Below are positions 26,250 through 39,500 of a stretch of 64,000 nt of DNA, one piece after another. This DNA comes from Tubulanus polymorphus. Lineage: Eukaryota; Nemertea; Palaeonemertea; Tubulaniformes; Tubulanidae. The DNA lies in assembly GCF_964204645.1 (NCBI RefSeq), contig NC_134027.1:26400485-26464484 (forward strand). Reading direction: 5' to 3'. The position numbers and the translations under genes were made by a program. Position 1 is the stretch's first letter. Each line of letters begins with the position of its first letter. The notes under the pieces are model-generated. The model was not told where the DNA came from and did not search any database. It saw nothing but the letters and a program-made list of their open reading frames with translations.

Positions 26250-26380
26250 GGGGCCAGTTGGTTGCTCTAAAGTTGGTTAGAGTTTACCGTGGATATAGTT
26301 GACATTTTTCCTTTTTACCGTGATCTGCCGGTTTTCTTTAACTAACTTTTCAGCAACTGTGGACTCAGGGTTTTCCTCCC
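26250..26380. repeat. Palindromic MITE of the GTTGCTCAAAAGTT family
   Basis: ggccagttggttgctctaaa, gttggttagagtttaccgtgg, tagttgacat, then the inverse atctgccgg, aactaacttttcagcaactg. Other copies: 44150-44290 and the cluster at 45139-45495. Confidence 0.5.
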
Positions 26381-27011
26381 TTTACTTCCGAGCTTTTGTG
26401 GGGGGCTTAATCAAAGATTCATCGAGTTGCTCATCTAAAAAACGTCTCTTCGAGTGTCTCGTTGAAGGATAACAAGTACACTTAAGAATAAGTAGTTGAA
26501 AATCAAAAAGTTAAGTGGTTTAAACGCTGAAGCGCTTGAAACTGAAGCACATCTGTTTCCGGTTCAACGACAAAAAAACTACGTTTAACCTGCAGAGAAG
26601 GATTAACAGCGCGTGGACTAATCGAATATTCCTCCACGCACTCGACTCCAACCGGCTACACCTGGGGCGACCATTTTAAAAACCCCCGGGGACTAAGATT
26701 TACGTAGGTCACGTTATTAAAAACTGCCCCTGGGGCTACGGTGCCTTATGCTTATCGGCTCAGTCGATCTGAAAATCGCTGAAATTTCAAGTATAAGTCT
26801 TATCTTGCTCAAGATTTACGGATAATGCCGAATGGATTTTATGTCAGATGCACAGTGGTTCAGGATGACGACGTCGACTAACAGACAGTTGTTATATTGA
26901 AATTCATTTTCATAAGATATCGCGAAATTCTATCAGTCTTTAGTCGCATGTGATTAATGTATCCCTGTAGGGCAGCCTTACGGCAGTGACGTCTTCATAG
27001 GCAGCAGCAGC

Positions 27012-27055
27012 AGCAGCAGTAGCAGCAGCGGCGGCAGCGGCGGCAGGCGGCGGGC
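27012..27055 (+). repeat. (CAG)n/(CGG)n trinucleotide repeat
   Basis: Seven GCA/CAG units, a GTA interruption, then CAG and CGG units. On the - strand it would read as poly-Ala (GCT/GCC) in an open frame, but no splice sites support an exon. A short (CTG)5 lies at 28412. Confidence 0.8.
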
Positions 27056-27780
27056 ACACGGTCGTCGAAAAATAGTCTTACGATGAACTGAACCCAGATT
27101 TACCGAAAAAAGCTAATGGGGATTAAGTTAAAACACGAATATATCAAAACTGCTTCACCTCATCGGTTTTGACAGATACAGGGGTGAATTTAGAGGCCAG
27201 GCCCCCCTATTCTGCCAAGATTACATTTTAAAATCTGGAAAAGTCATAAGAAATTGATGTTCTTAAAATGATCAATTTTCAAAAATTTTCTTGCGGGGCC
27301 CGAAACCCCTTTACACATATACAGCTAGGACTGTAGCAAGTTTTCAGCCCACTCTAAATTCTAAATTCCCGGATCCACCAGCGAGAAATCTCCATTGACT
27401 GTGACGAATTCGACGCAGAAGACAAAAAGTCAAAGCTTTGCCGAAAGAAACAAGCTGATTAATAATTCAGAGTGGCGCGTATAGACGAAGTGATACTACC
27501 GGTAAAGAATCGGGTCCCATCGAGTAAATTGATGACCTGTCACCGAAACAAAACCCAGAATCGTTGTTTTAATTCAGATAATGGATAATTTGTCACGGTT
27601 TACGGAGCTCCGAAACACAGGCGCATATACACGACAGTGCAGCTGCTGCAGCTCTGAAATCACAAGTCAACGCTTTATGAGTTTGACGAGAGACAGAAAT
27701 ACGCTTAATCTTTAAGAGTCTAGAAGTCTCAATTCATACGTAAGCCAACAATATAAAATCCAACCATAACGAAAAGCAAA

Positions 27781-27935
27781 GTCCGAAAAGGTTTTCTGGA
27801 GCTAACCATCTTCAACTATTAGAATATAGTCGAAACCTCGAATGAACTACTGGCTCTAGGAAACCTTGTTGGACTTTGTCTTTCGTTAGTTTTGTGGGAT
27901 TCTCTTTATGATATTATTATCGTCCCAACACGAAC
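27781..27935 (+). repeat. Copy of the hammerhead-like hairpin repeat
   Basis: gtccgaaaaggttttctgg, ctattagaatatagtcgaaa, cctcgaatgaactactggct, ctaggaaacctt. This copy keeps the outer gtccgaaaa/aaggtttcc ends seen at 29706 and 31345. A fragment (ccagaagatgactattt) is at 28141. Confidence 0.6.
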
Positions 27936-29705
27936 ATAGTGTTTTATCGATGGTGATCCCACAATAACAATTTAAAAACAGTCCGAAATATTTTCACGAG
28001 CTGATGATTTATTCATGATTTCGACTAAGATGCTACTAAATACTAAAATTCAACGAAACGAGAAGAAGTTTATGGTTAACCTATTTATTATTAGAAGCAC
28101 GAGCTTTGATATACTAAGATGAAATACTAAACTTCAGTTTTCCAGAAGATGACTATTTATCGCAAACGGTAATGAGGGTGCCGAACAAAACACGATATAA
28201 CTAGCGGAATTTACTAGAAGATTTGCTTAATTTTACTTGAAGATTACTAGAAATTTTTAGGAATAGGATTTTCCGTTCGCTCATACAGTAGTTCTATGGT
28301 AAGAACCCTTACGACTGACCATCACGTGTACGTTGTGTGTCTATCATTGACTCTGTCTCTCTCAATGTTTTTGATCCTCTGAAAAATGATGAAAGATGAA
28401 ACGCCGCTGCTGCTGCTGCTAATTCTAACGATAAGATAAAGAGGAACCCTACGGCGATCATTGATTTCTGTCGAAAAAAGAAATTCGCTTAAAACATCAT
28501 CAAGAGATTTTAGTTAATTGACTACAATAGCTGACGAATTCGAGCATGATTGTGAAAGTACGGCACATCAGTATGAAGCTATTGACCCGTACCTGCCTCG
28601 CTAGGGCTCTTCAATTTTCACGCTTTTTAACAATAGTTTTCATTAACATCTGGTCCGGACATAATTCGTCGTCGATACACACGCGGTTCCTTCGAGGCTC
28701 AGACTTTTGAAAAAAAAATGCACTTCTTGAAAGTAAACTCGTTCATTCGCTTTAAAAGAGTAAATATCCGTGAATTTAGGCTAAAAGTTGAGAGGTAGAT
28801 GTTTCTACGTCCCGCTGTCTGAACCCTGCGGCGTTCAACCCGATTTAACAACCGTACACAATCGTATTTTATACGTCTATGACCAATATCAACCGTGCCG
28901 TCGGTCGGTGTCTTTTTATATCCGATTATCAGAGGCCGGTGCAAATGTTTAGCGAACCAATTTCGTTTCGTCGCCGAAGATGCAAAAAGAAATGAATTCA
29001 CGATTACTTAGGTAAACTCACGCGCATCGATTGCCTTAAAAAGAGCTGCATAAAGACGCGGCATACAGCGGACAAAACCATGCGTAATAAACCGAACGAT
29101 TCCAAATTACAAACCGGCGAACTTTAAGAGGCGGTGAATTCGGAGTTTCGAGGCGTTAGAGACCAATAGCGTCAATAAACGTGAAGAAACCGTTAATGCA
29201 TCAGAGGTGACGAAGCATTAAATATACGACTATTTCTATGAACGCATTTCACACCAAGAAGGTGCTCAACCGAACTCGTCGTGAATTTTTAAACCGCCAA
29301 CTCGAATTAGAAATAAAGACGTCCAAACAACTGAATCACTATCATTAACAAACCCGAGATAATGTGACCCGACCCCTTGAATTTACTTTAGGCGGAGGCT
29401 TCAGTTTAAATAGGTTTATCGAATTGAATATAATGAACCAGGCATCTGGCTTATTCGACGTTACAGTGAAAACAGGTCGACTAAAAAATATACCAGTGAT
29501 GAGGAATCAGTGAAACTGCTCTGGTTGTACAGTAGTGACTTCATTAAATCCATAACATTGACTTGCCTTTTTAGTTATTAGATTGTCTATGGAACTGAAA
29601 GGGTTAAAACTTGTCTTAACTCTAAACCAATGTTTGTGTAATTACTGTTGATATAACATGCGTTTTGTGACGATAATGTAAAGAGCATCCCACAATAATA
29701 ATACC

Positions 29706-29854
29706 AAGTCCGAAAATGTTTCCTTATGCCAGTAGTTTATTCGATGTTTCAACTTTATCCTAAAAGTCATCTTCAGGAATACTCTATTCTTTCAGCTTGT
29801 GTATTAGTTTATTCGACGTTTTGACTACATCCTAATAGTCATCTTCAGGAATAC
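29706..29854 (-). repeat. Two tandem reverse copies of the hammerhead-like hairpin repeat
   Basis: On the - strand the copy at 29801-29854 reads cctgaagatgactattagga, tgtagtcaaaacgtcg, aataaacta. The copy at 29706-29779 has stem GACTTT/AAAGTT instead of GACTAT/ATAGTC: the fifth pair has switched from A-T to T-A, a compensatory change. A further fragment lies at 31345-31400. Confidence 0.7.
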
Positions 29855-30667
29855 TGAAGAGGCCCTCGATGATTAGCAAATAAATGTGACTAAATTTCAA
29901 AAGTAAGCATTAAATACAAGACATAGACATAAGATTTTTTTAAATTACCACAGTGTGTGAATGGTAATCAGGTAAACAGGTGTTCTGGACCCATTCCGAC
30001 TGTACTTATTAAATATTACATTAGAATGATATAATAAACTCTTGAAAAATAGCGAATATTATTTACCTATTAACATTTCGATGACACTTTCTCGACTACA
30101 TTAAGAGTATACTTAAAAGGTTGCTTAATAATGAACGCCGATTCTAAAATCCGTCAACATTGTTTGTATTTATTTTTCTGCGTCGAGCTAATGGAACGGG
30201 GGTTACATCGTCTTATGAGACGGTTTTTATTTAAAGTGCTCAGATTTCGAGTAATGACGCTCTCTGTGTGTGTGACGACAGAGGTAACGAGATCGTTCTG
30301 TCGATTCTACGTGTTCGGAATTACAGCTATGTCTGAATGATGGTGATTAACAGAGTATTTGTACCAGTTGCGCCCGTGAACCATCGCCGTTGAATTGAAA
30401 ATACCACGACAAATACTCGATAACAATTCCGTTCAATTCTGCATATTTTTGCTCTTTGTCAACTGAACTTCTGGATCATATTTTGATGGTAAACACTTAA
30501 TCGAAAAACTCCTATGAAAGATGAATCGCACCTGATCAATGTGAGTTTATATCAAGAGACATAATCTGTCTAATTTCTAATGTGGAAAGCAAAACATCTA
30601 CAGATGAAAATTGAAAAATTAACTAAATTTTGATCGGGCTCTTTTCTAAAAACGTACGCCATCCCGA

Positions 30668-30745
30668 GATAGCTGGTGGCATAGGGTCCTCAATCAGAGG
30701 ATCGAGTTGGGTTCGAACCCAAGCGAAGCCATGCCATTCGGCCTG
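30668..30745 (+). mobile_element. tRNA-derived SINE head
   Basis: tagctggtggcatagggtcc resembles a box A region, and gggttcgaaccca (30709-30721) is a good box B inside a GGG/CCC T-arm stem. Arms around it pair poorly. Reads as a SINE relic. Confidence 0.5.
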
Positions 30746-31699
30746 GACATGTGATGTGTCAGTTTTCCCCCAAAATCACTAGTTTATCAACAAAAGTTTT
30801 AGAAAAAAACTTTTTTTTTAAATCCGAAAATCCATAATAGGTCTACGCAATGGGCAGTTCTGAAAATCTTCAACATGATTAAGGAAGGCAACTGAATCGG
30901 AAGAATAAGACATGGGTGTGGGCTGTCGATGTTCTTCATTTGAGAGGTTTTGGGAAAAAGAGTTTTTGTTCCGAACTCGCAGAGAGCGATAATTCAATCG
31001 AAATTGTCTGCGAGGTTTACTCTATATATATATATATATCTACAGTGAACACAATCAGACAAAAAAATGTCTCGCAATAATGGCAGAAACAAAATTGGTA
31101 TATCGGTGATATGTGACTAATAAATGTGCGAATATTGATACCTTTAGGGGGCTGAAAGCAATCAACTGGTTTTACGAATCACGTCTTTGCTTCATTTCCG
31201 CTATCGGCATCATTTTCATCAGTATCACATCGACTGTCATCATTCCTCGCTATACGTCACTGTTATAGTTCATTCTCTTCTCCAATTATACAACACCATG
31301 GGCTTTGATACGACGAGATCACACGTAATAAATGCAAAAATCGAGTCCGAAATGTTTCCTCGAGATCTATATTCGACGTTTCGACTTTCATCTGTACCTC
31401 CTGTACAGCCTTACAGCTCTAGGCGGCTCCTTCACATTTCATTTATATGAAATGTAATTTAACGATATCTAATGTACTATAATTGTTATTTGATGTAAGA
31501 ATAACACATTCGTTCTTCAGGAGCCAGTTTCATAGCCGAAACTTGAGTCCAAAAGTGGTCTCAATTCTTAGGATAGTCTTAAGTTGGTTTCCATAGACAA
31601 GTGGCTGTCCAATATCAATAGTAGACAAAAATGGCTCATAGAATTGAGTTGAAACGTTAAACTACAAAATAGTTTTTCTTTTTATTGTGGGTTTTTGTC

Positions 31700-31990
31700 T
31701 ACTAGTCTTAAGTTGTTAGATTGGCTACAGAACTAAGATGGTCTTAGACTGGTCTTAAATTGTTAGATTGGCTATAGAACCAAAATGAGCTTAGACTGGT
31801 CTAAAGTTGTTTGATTGGCTATAGAACTAAGATGGTCTTAGACTAGTCTTAAATTGTTAGATTGGCTATAGAACTAAGATGGTCTTAGACTAGTCTTAAG
31901 TTGTTAGATTGGCTACAGAACTAAGATGGTCTTAGACTAGTCTTAAATTGTTAGATTGGCTATAGAACTAAGATGGTCTTATGGTCTTAA
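31700..31990. repeat. 47-bp tandem array
   Basis: Six copies at a 47-nt step (starts at 31719, 31766, 31812, 31859, 31906, 31953) of agattggctatagaactaag, atggtcttag, actagtcttaaattgtt. The unit itself has inverted parts (aagatggtctta; ctaagacca). A related single copy lies just upstream (31520-31620). Confidence 0.92.
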
Positions 31991-33267
31991 GTCTAAGCCA
32001 TGACTATGGATGCGACCTCTGGAATACTAAGGTTACAGCAAAACGATGAAAATGCATAGACAAGTCGGCTTTCGGACTAGTGTTTTCTCTGATATTGTGG
32101 GATTTTATCAGACTCACATTGTTTCGACATCAATATTCCCACGAGGTTTCGTTGCTCCTGAGTAATTTGCTCATTTGTTCCAAAATGTTCGAATTGAATG
32201 AAGTTTCACGTGGGTTTAATTTGATTAGAACTCCCCAGATGAAGAGTCATGATGTAATAAGTCGCCATGATTAAAATTCAGAATTCACACAGCAGTCAAT
32301 TTACACTTAACGGTCTATCTGTGAAATACGTATATATATAGTCATTACGCATCCGCGGGGATTAATCTGCATTTCTCATCGTTTCAGACATCAAAGTCGT
32401 TGAAACGAGGAAATCGAAATCATGTTGGATTTCTTAATTACTCGATAATCAATTTGCGCTGATATTCTGTGATATGGAAGTGACCATTGTGGTCTCAATA
32501 CATAGACGCCATGTCCATCAGAAAAACCATACATTTTCTAATCCACAATGATGGTCTCATACAGTCATGTCCATCTAAAAAAGCATCTATATGTCGATCC
32601 ACAATGTGGATTTTATGTCCATGTGCAGCTTTAGGGCAAGATAACTGTCTAGTGTAATATCTACAGCTGTCAAATAGAGGACAATTGAACCGAAATCTGA
32701 TTTACTCCCATAAAGAAAAAAGTGTTGCATATATCATCATTTTGTGACAATATAATGTTACAGATTTATACATATAGAAACCTGACAGGAATACCATAAA
32801 CAACAAGCGCGTACTGCATAATTCAAATATCCCCGTACAGAAACCAACCGCACGACGTCTGAATCGCACTGCAGTAATGGAAAATCTTTAGCCCTAGAAT
32901 ATTGTAATCCTCGTTTTGACGCGTTAATAAAATAAAGCCGAAAACTTTACACACAATGAGTGACGTTTTCGCTGTTGAGTCACAGTCTACTTAAACATCA
33001 AACACAAAAGTGAATTTGCCGTTGTTCAAACACTAGATAAATCGTCACAACCTCCTCACGGATATCCACAGAGTCGATAATCGACTGAAATCTGTGTTTA
33101 TATCAATAACTCAGCACTAAAAACCCTTTGAAAACATTTTCTAATTCTCTAGGAACTAACAAAAAGCACCACGCTTTTCTACCAGAATTTCACATGAAAG
33201 CACCACTCTCGTCTCTAGTCTTACCTCCACCCCCTACACCCACCTCCACTTCTACTTTGTTCACAAC

Positions 33268-33375
33268 GGTCCAGTTCCACAGTTCTGAGTTAAGATTTGA
33301 CTCTGAGCTAACTCATTGAAAATGAACTAACTTTAACTCAGAGTTAACTCTAACTCACAACAGTGGAACTGGACC
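33268..33375. mobile_element. Palindromic MITE (GGTCCAGTTCCACAG ends)
   Basis: Ends ggtccagttccacag and ctgtggaactggacc (with one base inserted) are inverse, and the interior (gagttaa/ttaactc blocks) is also self-complementary. Sister copy at 52260-52351. Confidence 0.75.
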
Positions 33376-33516
33376 AGATATACATTTTTTCATCCGTTTT
33401 GAAGTCAAGATTGTCTAAAGAGTCTCAGACTTTTGAACTTCTGAAATATTTCCAACGCAAACTGCATCAGGTGGAAAGAGAGAATTGATATGTATAAGGG
33501 GTATGGTTCTGCTTAC

Positions 33517-33594
33517 CAAACAGCCACCTGTGATGTTAAATCCTAATGAACCGTTGTGGCGATCTAAAACCAGTGTTATCTGTTCTTTATCCAC
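33517..33594 (-). CDS. PDZRN3: PDZRN3-like exon 2: start of PDZ domain 1
   Basis: 26 codons between acceptor tattttttccag and donor gtaagc, phase 0 at both ends. The peptide VDKEQITLVLDRHNGSLGFN then ITGG contains the GLGF-type carboxylate-binding loop (here SLGF) and the glycines that open a PDZ fold. It matches vertebrate PDZRN3 PDZ1 in order and spacing (LVL.R..GSLGFNI.GG). The last two residues before the intron are Cys-Leu. Confidence 0.85.
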
Positions 33595-36500
33595 CTGGAA
33601 AAAATACAAGAAAAAAGTATTAATAACGAGACGAAAAGCCGGAGATATTTCTATGATAAGAGTTTCGTGTTTGAAGTCGATTTGACGACATGAATAAGTT
33701 GGTTGCCGCAGTTGGGGGGAAAGTGTGTAAAAGAATTGTCATAAAAAGCCAAAACATGATTGAAGATAAGTGTTACATCAATCTGAATTTTCCTTTTTCT
33801 CTGGGCGTTCGCTGCAGCGGCCGTCTATACATTGTTTAGCATTCTCGTCCCTCATTTATTCTCGCCAGGTATCATCACATCATACTTTTATCCTCAATCA
33901 AACTTTGTACAAAATATTCCATATTGTAAACAAAGTATCTTGTGTCTGTATCCTATTGTTTTCATAAAAAGAAAACTTAAGCTTGAATTTAAATGCTGGT
34001 TACATCGGGCCCGTGAGCCGGGGGCCGGGGGCCGGGAGCCGGGAGCCGGAGGGATATTGATGATATTTCTTGCACATTAGATCAAATCAAATGATGATTG
34101 TAGTGTTTTTTATATGTACTAAGTTCATGGTACTACTTGTAAAGTTATTCTATCACGAGAATACGGGGCGATACTAACTTTACACAAACTCCTGAAACTT
34201 GACGATGATCAGTTATTTGTAACACAGACATCGGTGATCCATCTTACTGCCATTAAAGGAGCACACACTCTCGCGTATGAATCATCGGTAAGATTATTTA
34301 CTCCGAAAACTCGTTAATTGATGCAGTTAATGAGTTTATAACGCGACAACAACCAGAAAGCACTGTAGCCGTTAATGTGCCGCCTGGTAATGATGGCCTC
34401 GAGAGTGAGACCTCAGGATACGATAAACTCTAACTAAAATACTGCAACTTAAACACTGGACCTGATTCTCCTGATATGCAAGAATATTTCGACAGAGAAT
34501 TGTGCCTTATTCTGCCATAATGAATAATTTGTAAACATATCTCTACTTTCACTCAATTTTTGTAAATATTCTATATGTAAATTCTTGTGAATATTTAAAA
34601 AAAACATCTTATAGATTATATTGTGTTAATCTGTCGAAATCAACGACTTGAAGGTGGGGAGAGGTAGGGATGTAGAGGGGAGGGGGGGGGTGGAGAGAAA
34701 GTAAGAATTGCTGGTAATCAGATAGCTCCCTCTAATGGTGACAGGTATATATAACATGATAATGATGGCTTCAGATTGACGATAATTCCCTCATTTCTAT
34801 TTACGAACTCGACGTTAGTTTTATACATTGAACACATTCCGCCTCGTTCAAATATCCACAATTTATGGCATTTTAGGAGTCGTAATGGTGTCACGTGACA
34901 CGATTAACAGCCCCTGGGGGCTTCTTACAACATTAACGCGACCGTTCAGCGACATGGATCACACAAAATACCGACATTTATGGAAATATTGTTTTTTGTT
35001 CGCTACTAATATGATTTTGTGATGACAGTGTAGTTTTATTATCATCGCGGCCTATTGTTTGAGCAAGCTGAAGCCGTGGTGGATCTAGGAATTTAGAATT
35101 GGGGGGGGGGGGCAGAACCTCCCAGGTCTAGTTGCATTACAGATTATTAGGTACAAGAACAGTGAGTGCTGTAGGTGCAAAGCCCATAATTGGGGGTTGG
35201 GGTTCCTCTCTCCAGATGCGAAATTTGAAAAAAATGGATCATATTCTGGCATGTGATTTTAAAACACAATTCCTATGCAAAGTCGTTGTCTTAGCAAAAA
35301 ATGGGGGATCCCGGGCCCCCTATATTCACATCTGGCCTGGAAGGGTATAGCCGAATACAAGCTGAAGGGTATGGTGATTATGTTCATTGAAATATCCTCC
35401 AAACACACGTGGAATGCAATTTGCGATCGGGCTTTGATAAATTTCCATATTGTAATTACATTTCAACCGCTATAAGACATCACAGAAGAATTGACTTCAC
35501 GTTCACGCAACCTGGTGGGGTGAGGGGGAGGGAGGGGGTCCTGACGCCCGACGCTTCTACCTTTCAAGAAAATTTGAAACGCATATTGAATACGATAATC
35601 AGAGTCAATCTCAACACGGCCTGCACAAACTACAGATAGCTGAAAATATTCCGTGTGCGCGGCCGCGAGAAGAGAAAAAAAATGCATTTCATCATTCTCT
35701 CGATCGGAGACAAATATTTGCATTCTGGTTTTGCGCACAAAGGGAACGCGACGTGAAGAGGTTGCCAAGTATTCCAACCACGTGATCACATCACAAAAAC
35801 CGTATTAACCCCGACTACAGAAACAAAAACTAACTTTAACAATATCGCACGTAGGAACTTCTGTTGTTCGCGTCATCGACATCAAAACCGCGAATCTAAT
35901 CTAGTTACGGTTTCGCGCGTAATCGAATTAAAAGTGAATCTGGAGTTTTCAGGATTGTCGTTGTTATTGTTCAACACAAGGCAATTACGTTCAATTACCT
36001 TCCGAGTAAAACAATCACGACATCGCGTAGTAATTTTACAAGAATGTCAAACTGTCTCCTTTCTCATTCCACTCGGCATCACGCGAGAAATACTTCTTAA
36101 GATATTGCGTGTAAGATAAAAGCGCCTTAAATTATCGACTCACAATAGACTTATTCATTAAATCCATTTTCAAAGTATTTATTTGTGTTATCAAAAATAC
36201 GTAAGTATTTCTGATGTATTCTTTGCGTATTTCTGGTGTTATTGTATCATGAAACAGAAGAATATTTTAGAAAATAACAATTTTCTGACAGTTTACATTA
36301 TCTAACTCTTTACTGCTTGTCTGAAACTACTTCATACTTCTTACTCTTTAGGTGGAACTCGAAACCGTCAGAAAGCACGTATCGTTGGATTGTTCATTAT
36401 TCTCAACATTGATAATACATTTGTTTGTTCATCATTGTTCTGATATCATCCACCTCACCGCGGTTCCTTGCCAATAATTCGAAATGATCTCAATTTTGGA

Positions 36501-39500
36501 AATACACTTTACGTCAAACATATTTGCAGTATTCTGAAAGTTTTGTAGAATACATACAACGGATGTGACTAATCACTGCGTAGATGAATGACCCTTCTCT
36601 TCGGCTATACTTAGAACTTCTTGGTGGTGGTCAATAGTGATTGTCACATTTTCGCACATTTGGCTTCATCAACAGCTCATTAACGACCAGTAATTAACAC
36701 TATGTAAATGTTTACGCTGTGACCAATGGTTGTGAATCACAGGACAAGGTACTAAACGGCCACACTCTCCAGGCCGCTGTTCGTTAATACGTTATCCTTA
36801 TATTTAATGGGTTTCTTACCGAATTGTCTTATAACATTTGTACTAAAAGCATGCGTAGATTAAGACTTTCCTTTGACACATTTCCATTCATTCTACAAAC
36901 CGCGTGTGTGTGAGTGAAATCTTATAGTACGGTTATGTATTATCAATAGCACGGCATCTGTCTTAGAAATTAGCTTAAAATTCTCATCACCGGCGAGTGA
37001 GACAGTAAAAGACTTCAGTGTCGATATCAATCATGGCGGCGATAATAAAAACGGGTTCCGATTTTAGCATAATTATCGAATTTATTTCCATAAAAGGGGA
37101 ATATTTCTGCACCCGAGGGAGCTGAGATATTAATCGACGTACAAGAAGATAATGACTCTATTGTTTGATACGTTAAACGACTCCAAGTCGGAGTTCATCC
37201 GGCTTCCATACAACGACTCGCTTGCCGGAGCAGGTTCCGGTCGTTGCGTCACGCGGCTGACACGGTTTTGAATTTCAATAAATTCAGACCCGCGGTGGTT
37301 GTATGAAAATGGCGGCACAGAAATGTAAACAGTTATTTTACAGATTTCATTCCCGAGGATACGTTACTGACGCTTTCACGTTGTATGATAATGATTTGAT
37401 GCCGCAGTAAGCAGCGATACACCTGCGCGTCACATCGATAAAACTGCTGAACAGAGACAAAATCTCAAAGAGATCAAGATCCTCCTATTTTTTAATCGAT
37501 CTTTCCAGACAATAAACAGATGTGGCTGAGTGTCTGGTACATGAGGCAATCAGAGAACAAAGGACTCTATTACTAATACATTTGATTCCTACTGCAATGT
37601 ATGGCGGTACCACATCGCCGCATATATTGTCAGTAAAGATCGAACGGTTGGACTTTGACTTTGAAGTGATCGTGTACATGACGTGCATGATGATTGAGTC
37701 TAATGATTTGATATAACTTCCACAAAGTGATCTATTTCAGATGTCATGGAACGGAGTGTATAATAGGGGCCGGGAGGTATCGCGCGATAACCAGATAACC
37801 AACACCTAATTGTGAGCCCACTTTATATGGGGCTTGAAATCAGCTACAGCCACAAGCTACCGATAAAGATTGCGCAGTAGCAGCCCTAACAAGGTTCGCC
37901 TGTTCCCGAATATGAAGTTTTGTATAGTTTTTGATCTTCAAATAGGAATTGTCCGTCTTATATTCATTCGATATCGATCTGGCGTGATTTGGTGTCCCCT
38001 AAGCCCAACGCACACGGCGAGGAAAAAACGGTTTTTTTCTTGCCGTGAGCGGCGGGCTTTACAAACCAGCAGCACACCTGCCGTTTGATTTCGATTCCGG
38101 AAATCGACGTACTTAATGTAATAGTCGGATGGATATATATATTATATATATTATATTTTTATCAGTCATGTTTCACGAGCTTTTTAGCGTCTCAGCACCT
38201 CGTTTGTGGAATAATTTGCCAATATATCTGAAACCGACCATCATCAGTGCAGTCATTTAAGCTTGCTTTAAGAACATCAAGAATCTTATGATTAGTTACT
38301 GTTTTAAAGAAATACATATTTTGTAAAGAGCTTTGAGATTGCTTTAATGTAAAGCGCTTTTAGATAATGAATAATTGTTATAAATTATTAGTATATACCG
38401 GGTATGTATAGTTTTATAATAAATCTTGATGTGGGATTTTAGGTTCCTAACGAAATAAAGATTTAAAGTAACACGCACCCTTTCACTGGAACCGACACGG
38501 AAACTAGCTGTGGGGATGGCTGTGAGGATGGCTGGGTGGGTAATATTGACTCATAGTGTCATGATTCGAGTCAGTGATTCGAAGTGCCCGGACTGTCGAA
38601 TCATTGTCACGTTGGCATACATCTTCCCAAGAGTGATTACTGAATCGAAGAACTAGTTGCATGCGGCCAGCAGTGTGGTGAGTGATTCTGTTCGGAATCT
38701 TCAACAGTTGATTCTTGCTCTGTCTCTATCCGGGGTCTCTATTAGCCAGTGGCGTTGGAAGTAGCGGCTGCAGCGGCAAAGGCCGCGGCAACGATTTACT
38801 GAATGACTTTTTCTTTTCTTTGAAAAACCACGTTTTTTTAGAAATTAAGTAAATTCGCCGCGGCAATATTTAGAACCTGTCCAAAATCGGTATTTGGTCG
38901 CAGCAATCAAAAATTGCTTCCAACGCGCCTGTTAGCAGACGATATATACCTACGTGTCGAACGTTATGATTTTTCAACCGACACAGAGAACCTCCGTGGA
39001 GCTATGAATAATAGATCGCTATCGAAATGTCAACAGGAGGTATTTGACATCTCAAACTTAATTTTTATCAGCGCTGGATACGGTGACTAAATCACTGTAG
39101 CGCGCACGCGCGACATGAAACACGACGTTCAAAAGTCTTCAATCATCACCACGGGCGTTTATTGAACTGCTGTGATAGATATCACAGTACCACCAGCCAT
39201 TCAAAGCTGGTTTCTTAGCTTTAATCATTTCTTCATCTTCATATTTTATTTGTATTCGTTTGTGTTATTAAGATCATTCAGTACGAACTGAACGATCGAT
39301 GATTGAATAATTTCACCTCGGGATCTACTCTGGTTTTTTATCCGCGTTCGAGCGGGTTACACCCAAAAGATGCTTATTCACCTCAAGCTAAAAGTTATGT
39401 ATTGTATAAGCTCGTGTCAGAACTAAAAATTAGCGAAACAAAATCCGTATTTCATTGTCATACTTTTCACGACACACGCGCGCCAACCGATAGCTGAAAT

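Noticed and set aside
37130-37318. Possible alternative exon of the PDZRN3-like gene (EPAPASESLYGSR)
   Set aside because: No acceptor or donor at its edges and the frame starts at GTG; both strands read equally well.
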